64,000 bases of DNA. Source: Valencia hispanica. Taxonomy: Eukaryota > Chordata > Actinopteri > Cyprinodontiformes > Valenciidae. Every line of letters starts with the position of its first letter. The stretch's first letter is position 1. The notes beneath the pieces are model-generated. The model was not told the origin of the DNA, did no database searches, and saw only the letters and a list, made by a program, of their open reading frames with translations. The DNA lies in contig OY747705.1 in NCBI GenBank assembly GCA_963556495.2, forward strand, positions 5,857,501-5,921,500, in the 5' to 3' direction. The position numbers and the translations under genes were made by a program. Shown in pieces: positions 35,079-46,440 of the stretch.

Positions 35079-35593
35079 AGAGCAACTCACCCCCAGATCA
35101 ACTTTTGTTTTCTGATAAACAGTATAAATTAGTGTCTAACAGTTTTTACTTTTGGTTTTCTAGAGCATCTTAGTAAAAACCGTCGGTGTTGCGCCCTCTA
35201 TAAGTTAAAACTATACTGAATTTGAATCGGGCAATGAATTTGCTCCACGGTGAGGGCTGACGTCAGCCACCCTGCTGCTGTGGGGTATAAAACAAGCCGA
35301 GTCCTGGCCACGCCTCTTCCACAGAACCTCCCTCCCTTTCCTCTCTTTCCTCAAGAGGAGGTAGAGAGAAATCCTCCACCTCAAAAAGATCGCTCTGAGA
35401 CAAAGGAGCCCATCTTTCTCGCTGTCTGTCTGTGCCACTACAGCAGCTCAGGTTTCAACATGTCAATCACAGCCCAGACCACACCGCGCCCTCTCCCCTC
35501 GAGCATCTGCTGGTCTACCTGGCAACACCTCCTTATTTTTCAAACAGGAAATGTGGGCAGAGTAAGACTCTGGTAGCAGGGTGAGTTGCTCTT
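35079..35593 (+). mobile_element. TTAA-flanked non-autonomous element, copy 2, with CRE and TATA motifs
   Basis: Starts AGAGCAACTCACCCCC after TTAA (35075-35078) and ends GGGTGAGTTGCTCT. The right flank reads TTTGA (decayed TTAA). It contains the full CRE palindrome TGACGTCA at 35258-35265, and TATAAAA at 35286-35292, 24 bases from the CRE centre. The same layout is found on the minus strand of copy 1 (one C-to-T change in the CRE) and in copy 3 (same change, TATA degraded). A GC-rich, pyrimidine-rich stretch follows. The family may thus carry its own pol II promoter. Confidence 0.75.
35258..35292 (+). promoter_or_regulatory. CRE plus TATA promoter-like module
   Basis: TGACGTCA (CREB/ATF site) at 35258-35265 and TATAAAA at 35286-35292. 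The spacing suits a compact core promoter. The unit is conserved, or decayed in a CpG-deamination pattern, in the other two copies. Confidence 0.5.
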
Positions 35594-35597
35594 TTGA

Positions 35598-36402
35598 GAA
35601 CCCCCTCCAATCATCTTTTGAGCTATTTTAAAGTGTTCTCAGTGGTCTATAAATTATGATCATGCGGTTTTTAGCCAAAATCACAAAACCTGTGTCGTTT
35701 TCTAGGACATAGCTTCAGTAGCTCATTAGCAATTTGCCTCTGTGTTGTGGACGGAACCGTTGGCGCAGAGGAGCCCTCCCCCTCCCCGTTGCTGAGAGCT
35801 CTCCGTTTACGCTAGCTCTCCTGCTAGTTTACAGCCCCTCACACCCTCAAGCATTACCAGTGCAACAAAAATGGTGAGCAATATTGGAGCTATCCAGCCG
35901 TACAGTTTTGAGCCAGATGCCAGCTCGGACGATGAACATGAAGACGTACATAGGTCTAATCGTCTCCAAGTGGATGCATCAGAATGGTATTGATTTTGCA
36001 ATCTCTTGAATTGACTATATCCGGCCATTAATCCTAGTATGTTAGTATATTTGTGGACATGCTCCAAACATGCAGATGAGCCTTTTTGAAGGCGGATCAG
36101 CACACAGGTGTTGATCCGTCATCGTCTTCTCTACTCATCAGAACCTGAGTGGGCGGGGCAGAGCGGAGGAGGAGGAGGAGCAGGAGCATGTAGCCCGCCA
36201 AGTGCGGTTGCTACGTCACAAACCCAGTCTGTTTTAGACGGCATCTTAGCGTCTGATACTGATTCACAGCGATTTGAAAGCAGAACTACTCAGAAATGCA
36301 ATGTTGAGCTTAATTTTCTTAAGAAATGTTCTCTGGCATCAGAAAAATGCCACAAGAACATGTTAGCAACACGAAAAACACGATTTTTATTGGAGTGGGT
36401 CT
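35598..36402 (+). mobile_element. Second TTAA-type element, adjacent to copy 2
   Basis: The left end reads GAACCCCCTCCAATCA and the right end TTATTGGAGTGGGTCT (an imperfect inverted repeat), followed by TTAA (36403-36406). The left boundary is TTGA (35594-35597), a site that also lies at the right end of the neighbouring element. The element retains what looks like a 5' coding exon (35871-35993). TTAA targeting points to piggyBac or Kolobok. Confidence 0.55.
35871..35993 (+). pseudogene. 5' exon remnant of a transposon protein (P2X7-like zinc-finger type)
   Basis: The 40-codon frame begins ATG (MVSNIGAIQPYSFEPDASSD), is acidic in the middle (SSDDEHED) and ends with ASEW just before a GT. This N-terminal layout, PYxFEP followed by an acidic run and an EW, matches uncharacterised fish proteins annotated as P2X purinoceptor 7-like because of a zinc-binding segment that follows. 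Here the zinc-binding part is absent, since the frame stops after Y. An exon end at the GT is possible. Identification is by memory of the motif and is moderate. Confidence 0.45.
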
Positions 36403-36406
36403 TTAA

Positions 36407-37390
36407 GCTTGATAGGCTGATTCTTTGGTTAGGACTCTTAGTTTGAAGAATGAAAGGAAACAGTTATTGAACCTGCAGTGGGTAAAGGGTTGTCACTTTA
36501 TTTCAATTTCCCACAAAGGACAGTGCCACTACGGCTTGAATAGAAGTGAAGGAAACTTCTGGGCTGTTTGGTGCAATTAAAGCTCAAAATAACCAAACAG
36601 TTGTGTTTTATAGTTTGTAGGTGCTCAAACAACATGCTAGAGAACACAGACAATTATAATAATACCTAATATTCTAAATATATGAATGAATATTTTTATA
36701 AAATTTGCAAATGGATCTGATGTCATATTATTGTTGGACTTGTTTGGTCCCTAAAACTCAAAAACCACGTTGGCTTATTTTCATATATCATATTTTCATT
36801 TCAACACAGGGGTTGCATTAACTCCAATTCAAACAATAGAGTCTACTTTACGCATTGAGCTAATCACCTATATGTTGAATTCATCTATAAAGACGTCTCA
36901 TTTAGCTAGCTGACAGCGATTAGTTACAGAAACACTGAAGAAGCCTCCGCCACTTCTAAATCACGTGTGAGGTAGCATTCGCTTAACACTACTAGTACTT
37001 TTGGCCTTTACCAATGCTAATGTTAGCATCTGCTTTATAGCTTCCTATCAGCATTGAACAAAAGGGATATTTCAGATTCTTGTTGCTGAATTGCATTTGA
37101 TCATCTAAAATCTATCATATTTGCATAGATTAAACCTGAACAGGACAATTTTACACTGAATTTAGACCTAAATACAGAATACTATCTGAGAACTAACAAA
37201 CTTTTATGCCGTTTGTGAAAATACAAAAAGGAACCATTTCAATGGTAGTGTGTGAGAGTTTAAAATTTTTTTTTTGAAATTGTGACCAGGTTAGAATTTA
37301 AAAGGCACAAAAACTGTCATATTTTGAACTGGTTAAACCCGGACTGAAGCATTCCAAACTCTCTAGAAAAACAGTTTGTGATTTGTGTAA
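36407..37390. other. No gene recognised
   Basis: AT-rich sequence without recognised element ends or exons. Confidence 0.4.
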
Positions 37391-38190
37391 CCTAAGGGAC
37401 TGTTTTGGCTTCCTTTCTGTGCACGCTCTACACATCAGACTTCAGATACAACTTAGTGTCCTGCCACATCCAGAAGAATTCAGATGATACAGCTGTTGTG
37501 GCATGTGTGAGCGGTGGAAAGGAGGGGGTGTACAGGGACCTGGTGGAGACCTTCACTGACTGGAGCAAAAAAAAACAACTGTTTTCTCCTGAACACCACC
37601 AAGACTAAGAAGCTGGTGGTGGACTTCAGGATATCTAAACCACCAAGACAGCCAGTCTGCATAGATGGGGAGAAAATAGAGACTGTGGAGTCCTACAGAT
37701 ACCTGGGGGTGGTTCTGGACCAGAAACTGGTGTGGATCACCAACACAAACACACCATACAAGAACGGACAGAGTCACCTTTTCTTCCTCAGGCGGCTAAG
37801 ATCCTTCGATGTCTGCAGTAACATGCTGCAGATGTTCTACCACACAGTCATCGGAAGTGTGCTTCTGTATGCTGTTGTCTGCTGGAGAAGTAGCACTGCG
37901 GACAAAGACTGCAGACGTCTGGACAAACTGGTCAAAAAGGCCAGTTCTGTGCTGGGTCAGGAGCTGGTTCCTGTAAGAACTGTGGTGGAGAGGCAGATGA
38001 GGAGGAAGCTGCAGGGCATTCTGGGTAATAGTAAACATCCCTTCCATGATGTCCTGACTAGCCAGAGAAGCTGAAGCTGCAGTGAAAGATTGATCTCTTT
38101 GAGATGCAGGACTGAGAGGTTCGGGAGATTGTTTGTTCCTGCAGCCATAAGACTGCTCAACAGTGACATCTAACATGGTTCCTAAATAAT
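37391..38190 (+). mobile_element. 5'-truncated Rex1-like LINE
   Basis: Begins at the RT block corresponding to PQGTVL (here PKGTVLASFLCTLYTSDFRYN split over a frame break). It continues with the box SDDTAVVACVS, LNTTKTKKLVVDFR, YRYLGVVLD, the LRSFDVCSNMLQMFYHTVIGSV block, and ends at RFGRLFVPAAIRLLNSDI then stop near 38170. The coding region has small frameshifts (37404-37608 and 37514-38074 are two frames). The group is Rex1/Babar-like by these phrases. The LINE tail leads into a (CTAT)n tract at 38245. 5' truncation removed the endonuclease and most of the RT. Confidence 0.82.
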
Positions 38191-38244
38191 TTATTTGTTA
38201 TTGTTTTATTTTAATCTATCAATTAATTAAATTAAATTAATTTA

Positions 38245-38394
<150 letters not shown>

Positions 38395-39000
38395 TAATCT
38401 AATCTAATCTATTTTATCTGTCTATCTGGAAAGATGAAAACAAGGTTCTTATAAACTCAATATTGCACATGATCATGTAAACTGGATGTATTAATTTAAT
38501 TGTATTAAGTTAATTCCCCATTTGATTAAAATGAAAAAAAAAGGACAGATATTTGCTGATGTCTGAGTAAAGATGTAAAGAGGCATGGCTTTAGATCCTG
38601 AGTAAACTGAATTCATGTCATCCAGACCCATAATGAGTTTCAAATAAGAAAATATTTGAGAAATGTTAATGTGACCCTATTCAGGGCCACAACAATTCTG
38701 ATCATTACTCTTATCGACCATAAACCCAGCCCATGTGACCTAATTCTACCAAAGGGCCTTTAGAGCTGTGATGTGAGTCATACTGCCTTAGACTTACTAC
38801 TGTATTTCATCTATGCAGTTGAGAGATGAAGCCCCTAACTCCTTTCTGAAATATTTAGCATTTTCTCATATAATAGTAACATCAGAATTATTTCTCCAGA
38901 GTAGGGGGACAGCCAAATGGAGGGGGTATGAATTGGACTGAACAAATGCATCCACCGATTTGAGAGGCTTTGCAGTTAAAATGTTAAATGTAAAATGAAC
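38395..39000. other. No gene recognised
   Basis: Nothing recognised between the CTAT tract and the SINE. Confidence 0.4.
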
Positions 39001-39364
39001 AGTGGTTAGTAGCACTGTTGCCTTGCAGCAAGAAGGTCTTGGGTTTGAACCTGGCCTGGAGTTTGCATGGTCTCCCTGTTAATGTGTGGGTTCTCTATGG
39101 GTACTCCGGCTCCTCCCACAGACCCAAAACATGACTGTTAGTTGATTGCTCTAAATTGTTGTGTGCAGGGAAGATGTTTTGTCCTGTGTGTCTCTGTTGC
39201 CCTATGATGGAGTGGCGACCTGTATAGGGTAGACCCTGTCTCTTGGCTGATGATTGCCGGAGATAGGCAGCAATTTCCCTGTGACTATCCTAGGACAAGC
39301 GGGTGTAGACGATGGATGGATGGATGGATGGATGGATGGATGGATGGATGGATGGATGGATGGA
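39001..39364 (+). mobile_element. tRNA-derived SINE with (GGAT)n tail
   Basis: Head GTGGTTAGTAGCACTGTTGC and a B-box-like GGTTTGAACC at 39041. The body has GAGTTTGCATGGTCTCCC and TGTGTGGGTTCTC. The end ACGATGGATGGATGG merges into a (GGAT)n tract (39311-39364). This is the same family as the interrupted copy at 9762-10690. Family names such as Mermaid-type have been used for fish SINEs of this layout; I am not certain of the name. Confidence 0.8.
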
Positions 39365-41139
39365 GAGATGGAACAAAAACACTGCAATGTCTACCCTACA
39401 GAGTTCTGCAGAGTTGATGCCAATTTTTTCAACACTCATACTGGCAAAAAGAAAATGTACAATAAGTGGTCAACTACCTGATGTTCTTTTATTTGTAGAT
39501 ATAGACAGCTCTGCAGGTATACATTTTTAAACATGTCTCTTTTTTTCCAGATGTTGAAGGTTTCATGTGTTCTATTCCATGGGGGCATAGAGTACACTCA
39601 GGTAAAGACCCCCTTCCTTCAAAGTCAGCAACATCTGGCATACCCTAAACCCTTTACCCCACCACAAGCCTTCCCACTCAGGAGACTAATAGGCTCATTT
39701 GACAACTCTCCAATAGAATACAGGATGCCTTCACCAAGCACCGGTAATGCTTTCCACTGCTACTCTTAATTACAAAGCGTCAGGCTGCTAAATGAGCTCT
39801 ACTGAGGGACCCTGTGGGGAAACAAATCAGCAAACACAGAAACACACCAGCTACAGAGATACTCTTGATCAGCATTACATCAAAATCCCAGGGATTAAGA
39901 TTAAGAGGTCAATGCTGAGAAGGGGCCTAAGAGGCTCACCAAACACCCCTGCTGGTGAATTTGTTGGCAACCACTTTGTGCTGCAGATGAGGTGAAAGTG
40001 AAGTATTTGAAAGGAGCCAGGTTTTAGATGATTGGTACACTCTCACTGGATTCATGTATACAAAAACCAGAAATTAAGAAAACATGTCTTGTTTAGCCAA
40101 CCCGCCTCCCAAATGTGAAAGAACAAAGTCTAAGAAGACTAAAAGTTCACCTGCTTCCTCAAACCCCAAAAAAGTTAAAATAATTCAATGATAAAATGAT
40201 AAGTTTACTTGATTACACAAAGATAACCTCTGCCAGCTTAACACCCCAGCTAGCAGCAGCTTTGGTTTTCACTGTTATGGTAGTCAGTGTGCAAGCATGT
40301 AGTTCATTAGAGTTGCCTAGAGTTTGATCCCTTGCTTTTTTTATATAACTAAATTTCATCTATTCGCTCAAACCGTTGATATAGGGGTTTTCAATTAGTA
40401 ATGGTTACTTCGTACGAGCCCCTTTTTTAGAACCTACTTCGCTGGGGCTCCAAGCATGTGGAGTCGGGCTGGAAACGTGACATCAGAAGACTCTCAGTCA
40501 CTGATTGGCTAAGAGGTGCAGTTGTTGGTTGTGTCACAAGAGTGACACAACCAACAACAAGAAACATACCTGAGTTGCACTTTAACCAGCAACACATGTG
40601 GTTCTGTAAACAAACAGTGCAGCCCAGCCTGCCCAGAAGTTATGGGCAGTGATCCTTTTAATTGAGAGCATGACCTTGAATACCCACTTACGTTGTTAAA
40701 GCCTCCTGTTTGGGAACACTTCAGCTTCTCGGTGTTACAGAACAATGCATATTCATATTAACTAGTTACCCACTTCTGTTAGCGTCAGTTGCTGTTAGCT
40801 ACCACCAGAGGCGGAGCCAGACATTTTACACACCAGGGGCTTAGTCCTAAAGGTTGTTATGCATGTGGGGGGGGGGGGGGTGCGTGTTTTAAGTTGTGTT
40901 CGACAAGCATAACTTTATATAAGAAAACAAATTATATCACATACATGTGACACATTAACATTAGATTATTAATTAAGCAACAAGGCAGGACAGAACCAGG
41001 GCTGTATCTAGACACCAGGACTAAACCACATTTCAACCAAACCCAAAACTGATCCGGAAATTTCAACAGGACTGTAACAGTTCTAAATCAGGACTGAACC
41101 AAGACAGAACCAGAATTAAAACTAAATGATAGTAGTACT
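39365..41139. other. No gene recognised; two minor structures
   Basis: A perfect hairpin at 40521-40558 is listed separately. The phrase GAGGCGGAGCCAGACATTTTA at about 40807 and a G-run at 40867-40880 resemble a transposon end without a partner. Nothing else was found. Confidence 0.4.
40521..40558. repeat. Perfect 17-bp hairpin with 4-base loop
   Basis: GTTGTTGGTTGTGTCAC (40521-40537) and its exact reverse complement (40542-40558) enclose AAGA. Not part of an identified element. Confidence 0.9.
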
Positions 41140-42584
41140 CAGTGTTTCCCCTACATAGGCTTAGCTGTGGTGCCGTGCCACGGCTACAGTTTTAGTGCCA
41201 AGGCAACAAAATGCTAAAAATAAATAATTTGACGGGACGAGGTGATTATTTCTAAATTGAACCTGCGCTGCCGCTTCATGAGGAAGCAGCGGTTCTCTAC
41301 TGTCAGAGATCTGCACGTGATCAAAGCGTGCCGAGAGGCGCGGGGAGGGGGCATAACTGATCCTCGTTCAGTCTCGTTAAGCGAAGGTCAAGCGCATCAT
41401 ACAAGCGTAAAAGGACAAGAGAGAAGGTAGCTGTGGTTAAATTGCTTTTTGATTTTACAAGTTAAACAGGCATTTAGTTAAAGATATTGATGAGCAGGAC
41501 TCTCGATTGTATTTTTAAGTAATTGGCCGTAGCCATTGACTGGTAAGGCTGTAGCTAGGCTTGCCAACCGTCCCGTAAAAAACGGAATCGTCCCGTATTC
41601 AGAGAAAATATTATGTGTTCCATATTGAGGTGAAAAGGAACACGGTTTTCCCCATACTTCAGCTACAATGAAAAAAGACACAAAGGTGGAGTTATTCTGT
41701 GTCTTTACGCTCTGCAGCTGCCTCGTCTTCTCTCATTCTCTCCCCTCCCTCTCCTGTTGCTCATTCAATCATGAAACTGATCAATGATCAGCTGATCGGC
41801 TTATCTGTCGGAAGTCCCGTCTCTCGCTCTTGTTTGTTTATCGCGGACTTTGCGCAGAAAGAGGAAACCAGCGGATGTTGCGCTAAACAACAGCAGCACG
41901 TTTAATAACCGGTTAGAACTGATTTAATATGACTCTCTAGTATCAGCTGATGTTTGCTGCAGCCACAGCTGTAAAAGCTGCTGGTCATGATATCGGTTTG
42001 GATATGTGGTGAGATGGAAACATGAAGATGAAACCAGGAGATGTTCTTACTGAATCATCAGAGCTGAAGGTGATGGAGAAACAGGTTTACCTTTTAGGTG
42101 ACATGAATGAGTTGAAGGGAAGTTATGAACTGTTTCTGAGAGACAAATAACACCAGGATCATTTTCTACTTCTGTGCAGGGGCGACTCTAGCAAAGTTTT
42201 GCAAGGGGGCCAGTTAGGGCATTAACAGGGAAAGGGGGGCACAAATACATACTTTTCTTTCTTATTCTCATTTAAAATGTTTAGCTTTTAATAAATAATT
42301 ATCTGAATCTTACAACTAAAGTGGTCATCTGTTAAATATATAGAAATCCATTATCTTATATAGTAAATATTATTGAGTCTAATATATACCCTAGTAAGCT
42401 ATAGTACTTTTTCCTTTGGGAAGGTATCATCTGTGCAGTCTGCAGTTCTGTTAAAGAAAGATGTTGAATGGGTGTGTTCATAATAAAACGTTGACATCAA
42501 GTCGGGGTAAGTGTCATAACTCCTCGGATACACATCTGCGGTGCAGCAGCCCTGGTCGGCGAAAAAATTCTAAGGGAAACACTG
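41140..42584. mobile_element. Probable 1.4-kb hAT element
   Basis: Begins CAGTGTTTCCCCTACAT and ends TTCTAAGGGAAACACTG, a good terminal inverted repeat. The target duplication is not clear (best reading 5 of 8). Inside, 41555-41690 (GTCCCGTAAAAAACGG and GTCCCGTATTCAG) and about 42176-42250 (GGGGCGACTCTAG) look like two further repeat fragments. No transposase was recognised. Confidence 0.6.
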
Positions 42585-43112
42585 AGCACTGAAAATCAAA
42601 ACCTCTTTATTGTGGCAGCATGAGACTGTATCTTCAAGGCTTGAGGTTTGCGAACCTATCAATGACATTTTCAGGGACAAAATTATTCAGGTATTCTTTT
42701 TCAGGTGTGTTTTGGTTTTCTCTGTCTTTCCTGATTTCCCCTGACTTATCTGAATGATCAAAAAGAGAGTCATTACTATTTAATGATACCTCTATATTTG
42801 CCTCTCTGAGTTACTAGTTTGTACCATATTATTTTGTTACTTCTGCCAAAGAACTACAGAATGTTATAACTATGTAGCCTAGCTGTGCAAAAAAAGCCTG
42901 CATGTCTTATAAAATATAGAATTAGAAAAATGACAAACATAATAAGATACAGTTGTGAACATGTTCTAGCGAGTTTTGGCAAACAACTGTCGGTGATGAA
43001 CATGTCTTACTCACCTGGATCTTGTTCCTTCTCTGTTCTGTCCTCATTCTCCTCTCCCTCTCTGTTCTTCTCTCTCACTTTGTGCTAGCAATCAAGCCAA
43101 ACATCAAATATA
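42585..43112. other. No gene recognised
   Basis: A pyrimidine-rich run at 43020-43080. Otherwise plain sequence. Confidence 0.4.
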
Positions 43113-43725
43113 TAGTTGAAACCAGATATTTACATACACTTCAGATAAAAACACGTTTTTACTGTCAAACATCAAATCAGACTAACCTTTTATTTTTTTA
43201 GATTAATAAATATTTTAAAAAATGTATTTGTCAAATTTAAGTGTAAAGAGAGTATTTCTATGTATTTTCTAATGGCAAATTGCACCCAAATTGTATTAAA
43301 AATTGAGCCACACTTATGGAGCTCCTCAATTCTTTTCCTGGTTGATTACTCTTGATTTTCCCATGTCAAAAAAGAGGCTCTGTGTTTTGGAGGTGCCTTA
43401 ATATGCATCCGCAGGTGTGCCATCAATTAACTCAAATGGGCTCTGTTAACCTATCAGAAGCTTCTTAAGATCAGAATGTAATAATCTGGAGTTTCCTTTT
43501 TGATTAAAGATGCAATAAACCTAGCGTATATATACTCCTGACTTTGATTAAAGTGCTAAAAAGTAAATACATAACTCTCTTTATTCTGACATTTAAATAA
43601 TTCAAAAAATATGTCAATATTTATTTAGCTAAAACAAAAAAGGTTTCTCTGATTTGAGTTTTAATAGTAAAGAAAAAAAGTTTTTTTTCCCCTGAAGTAT
43701 ATGTAAGTATCCGGTTTCAAATGTG
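43113..43725. mobile_element. Tc1 element reduced to a MITE (Sleeping-Beauty-like ends)
   Basis: The left end TAGTTGAAACCAGATATTTA (after TA at 43111) and the right end ATCCGGTTTCAAATG are inverted repeats extending inward for about 80 bases. The centre (43370-43500) retains non-coding text of this Tc1 family, including AATGGGCTCTGTTAACC. No transposase gene remains. The element is 613 bp. Confidence 0.75.
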
Positions 43726-44195
43726 AATATACTGCTGTATAGAAATTCCTCTTGTTTTGTATAGAAATATAATAAACGGCATATAAAGCATAATATAATA
43801 AAAATTACCTGAGAGCTTTCTTTGAAAGAAGCCCCTTACTGTATGTCCATTGTTTTGTACATCAGTAGGCTACATAACTGAAACCAATTTAGAGAGTGCT
43901 TTATTTAGCCATGGGGGATAGCAACTTAAAATATGAAATAAACAGATGTAAGCTAAAAAAAAACAAGAAAAACAGCATGTGATGTTTGTGTTGTTTTGCA
44001 GACACGCATAAAAACGGGTATAAATGGCCGAATGGAACACATGAAACCAAGAGAAACTCCTGGGTTAGAAACCACGGCTCCTCGGTAAAAAGGAACTCTG
44101 CAGCGGTGATTAAACCATTAGACTAGCAGTGCGCTGTAATCCCGCCCCCCTCACCTGTGCAACATCCTGTCAGCTTACTCAGGTAACAGCTTACA
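43726..44195. other. No gene recognised
   Basis: Plain AT-rich sequence. Confidence 0.4.
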
Positions 44196-44595
44196 GTGCA
44201 GCTCAATAACAAATCAACTTTTTTTCCTGATAAACTGTATAAATGAGTGTCTAAAAGTGCTGATTAAATCTGTATTCATTATTGTGGAATTTTAGTGAAT
44301 ATTATTTAAAATCTAAATGTTCTGCCTAAAACAGTTAGTGTGGTGCCCTCTTCAGGTTAAAAGTCTTCACTACACTTGAACTTGAATCAGCCATCCCCAT
44401 TGGCTCTGTGGTGAGCTCTGAACTATGATGTCAGCTGCACTGCCCGCTGTGGGGTAAAAATGCAGCCCTGCCCTGCGCTTTCTACCCGCTGTCCCTCGGT
44501 CATCCTACCAACGCCTCCTTTTGGCACATTTTTCAAACAGGAAATGTGGGCGGAATTGGACTCTGGTAGGGGCGGGGGGGGGGAGGAGCTCTTTA
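44196..44595 (+). mobile_element. TTAA-type non-autonomous element, copy 3 (decayed)
   Basis: The body matches copies 1 and 2 (for example CAAACAGGAAATGTGGGC at 44535 and GGACTCTGGTAG at 44558). The ends are degraded. The CRE position reads TGATGTCA (44426-44433) and the TATA position TAAAAA. Internal text is partly deleted. Confidence 0.65.
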
Positions 44596-44794
44596 TTCCC
44601 CGATTAACTTGTTACCAACTTGTTACCACTGTTGGCACAGACAGTAGGGCAGTCTAAAATATTTATTTCACATCCCAGATTGTCTTAACTTTGGCAAAAT
44701 GCCAAAGTATCAATGTTGCAGTTTCCTAAAAAGAAAATATTTCAACTGTTATTCATTTTATATTTTATTATATACATTTTTATGTTAACTGAGA

Positions 44795-44968
44795 ACACTT
44801 TGTTGGAAAATTTACTGCAAGTACAGTTTGATTTTAAATGTCATTACACAAAAACTTTTCTTTCTTTTTTTACTTTGTTCCCTGACTGTACCGGAAATGA
44901 ACCGAACTGTGAAACTGAAACCAAGGTACGTACCGAACCTGGATTTTTGGCGTACCGTTACACCCCTA
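44795..44968 (-). mobile_element. Solitary terminus of the TGTAACGG type, reverse orientation
   Basis: Reads outward to CCGTTACACCCCTA at 44968, with TGTACCGGAAATGAACCGAA and related text inside. Matches the terminus at 22029 in reverse complement over about 130 bases. No opposite end was found nearby. Confidence 0.5.
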
Positions 44969-45096
44969 CTCGATTGTAATGGGAAACCATCCGAACTGTG
45001 TAGAGCAGAGGCGAGTTGAGCCACACCTCTAAATGCCTATGGAAAAGGGCCATTGGTTTACAAAACAGGCTGGTGAGGAGTGACCAGTCTCTAGCT

Positions 45097-45314
45097 CAGT
45101 GGTCTCCAACCAAGTTCTACTGTCCTGCACATTTTAAGATGCATCCCTGCTCCAACACAGCTGAATTAAATGAATTCCTCGTTACCAGGTCTTTGCCAAA
45201 CGTGATGGCATGCTGTAGAGGTACTTCAATCATTGAAATCAGCTGCGGTGGAGTAGGTTTGCATCTAAAACCTGGAGGACAGTAAATCTCGAGGACCAGG
45301 GTTGAAGACCACTG
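45097..45314. mobile_element. hAT-type MITE, 218 bp
   Basis: The ends CAGTGGTCTCCAACC and GGTTGAAGACCACTG are inverted repeats. The flanking 8-mers CTCTAGCT (45089-45096) and CTCTAGGG (45315-45322) match at 6 of 8. The plan is the same as the MITE at 4026-4239. Confidence 0.8.
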
Positions 45315-45416
45315 CTCTAGGGAGTTATGTTGATAAGCAAATATGTTTGCACTTTTCAACTGAATAGTGTGAAAATGAGCCAAGTTGTTTACTGTGTTCT
45401 GTGTGATTGACAGCCA

Positions 45417-46106
<690 letters not shown>

Positions 46107-46440
46107 CATGGATGGCCTAACTGGGGCCCATCAGGAGTTAGGAGCTTGTCTTGTAACCCGAGGGTTGCCGGTTCGAGCCCCCGCTCCGTCCCTCTCAGTC
46201 GTTGTGTCCTTGGGCGAGACACTTCACCCTTCTGCCCGCTGGTGGTGGTCAGGGGGCCTGGTGGCGCCAGTGTTCGGCAGCCTCGCTTCTGTCAGTGTGC
46301 TCCAGGACAGCTGTAGCTACAATGTAGTAGCTTGCCACCATCAGTGTGGCCATCAGTGTGTGAATGGGTAATGACTGAATTTAGTGTGAAGCGCTTTGGG
46401 GTAAATAAAGCGCTATACAAGTACAGGCCATTTCCCATCT
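46107..46440 (+). mobile_element. tRNA-derived SINE-like element, copy 3 (most complete)
   Basis: The head has a clear B box GGTTCGAGCCC at 46171-46181 and a plausible upstream A box (around AGGAGTTAGGAGC). The body carries TCCTTGGGCGAGACACTTCA and GCTGTAGCTACAATGTAG. The tail GTACAGGCCATTTCCC resembles the tails of copies 1 and 2. Confidence 0.82.

Noticed and set aside
40867..40880. A G-quadruplex candidate
   Set aside because: A single G-run; four separate runs are not present.
46107..46440. A tRNA gene (clear B box)
   Set aside because: The B box belongs to the head of a dispersed SINE; no complete cloverleaf was found.
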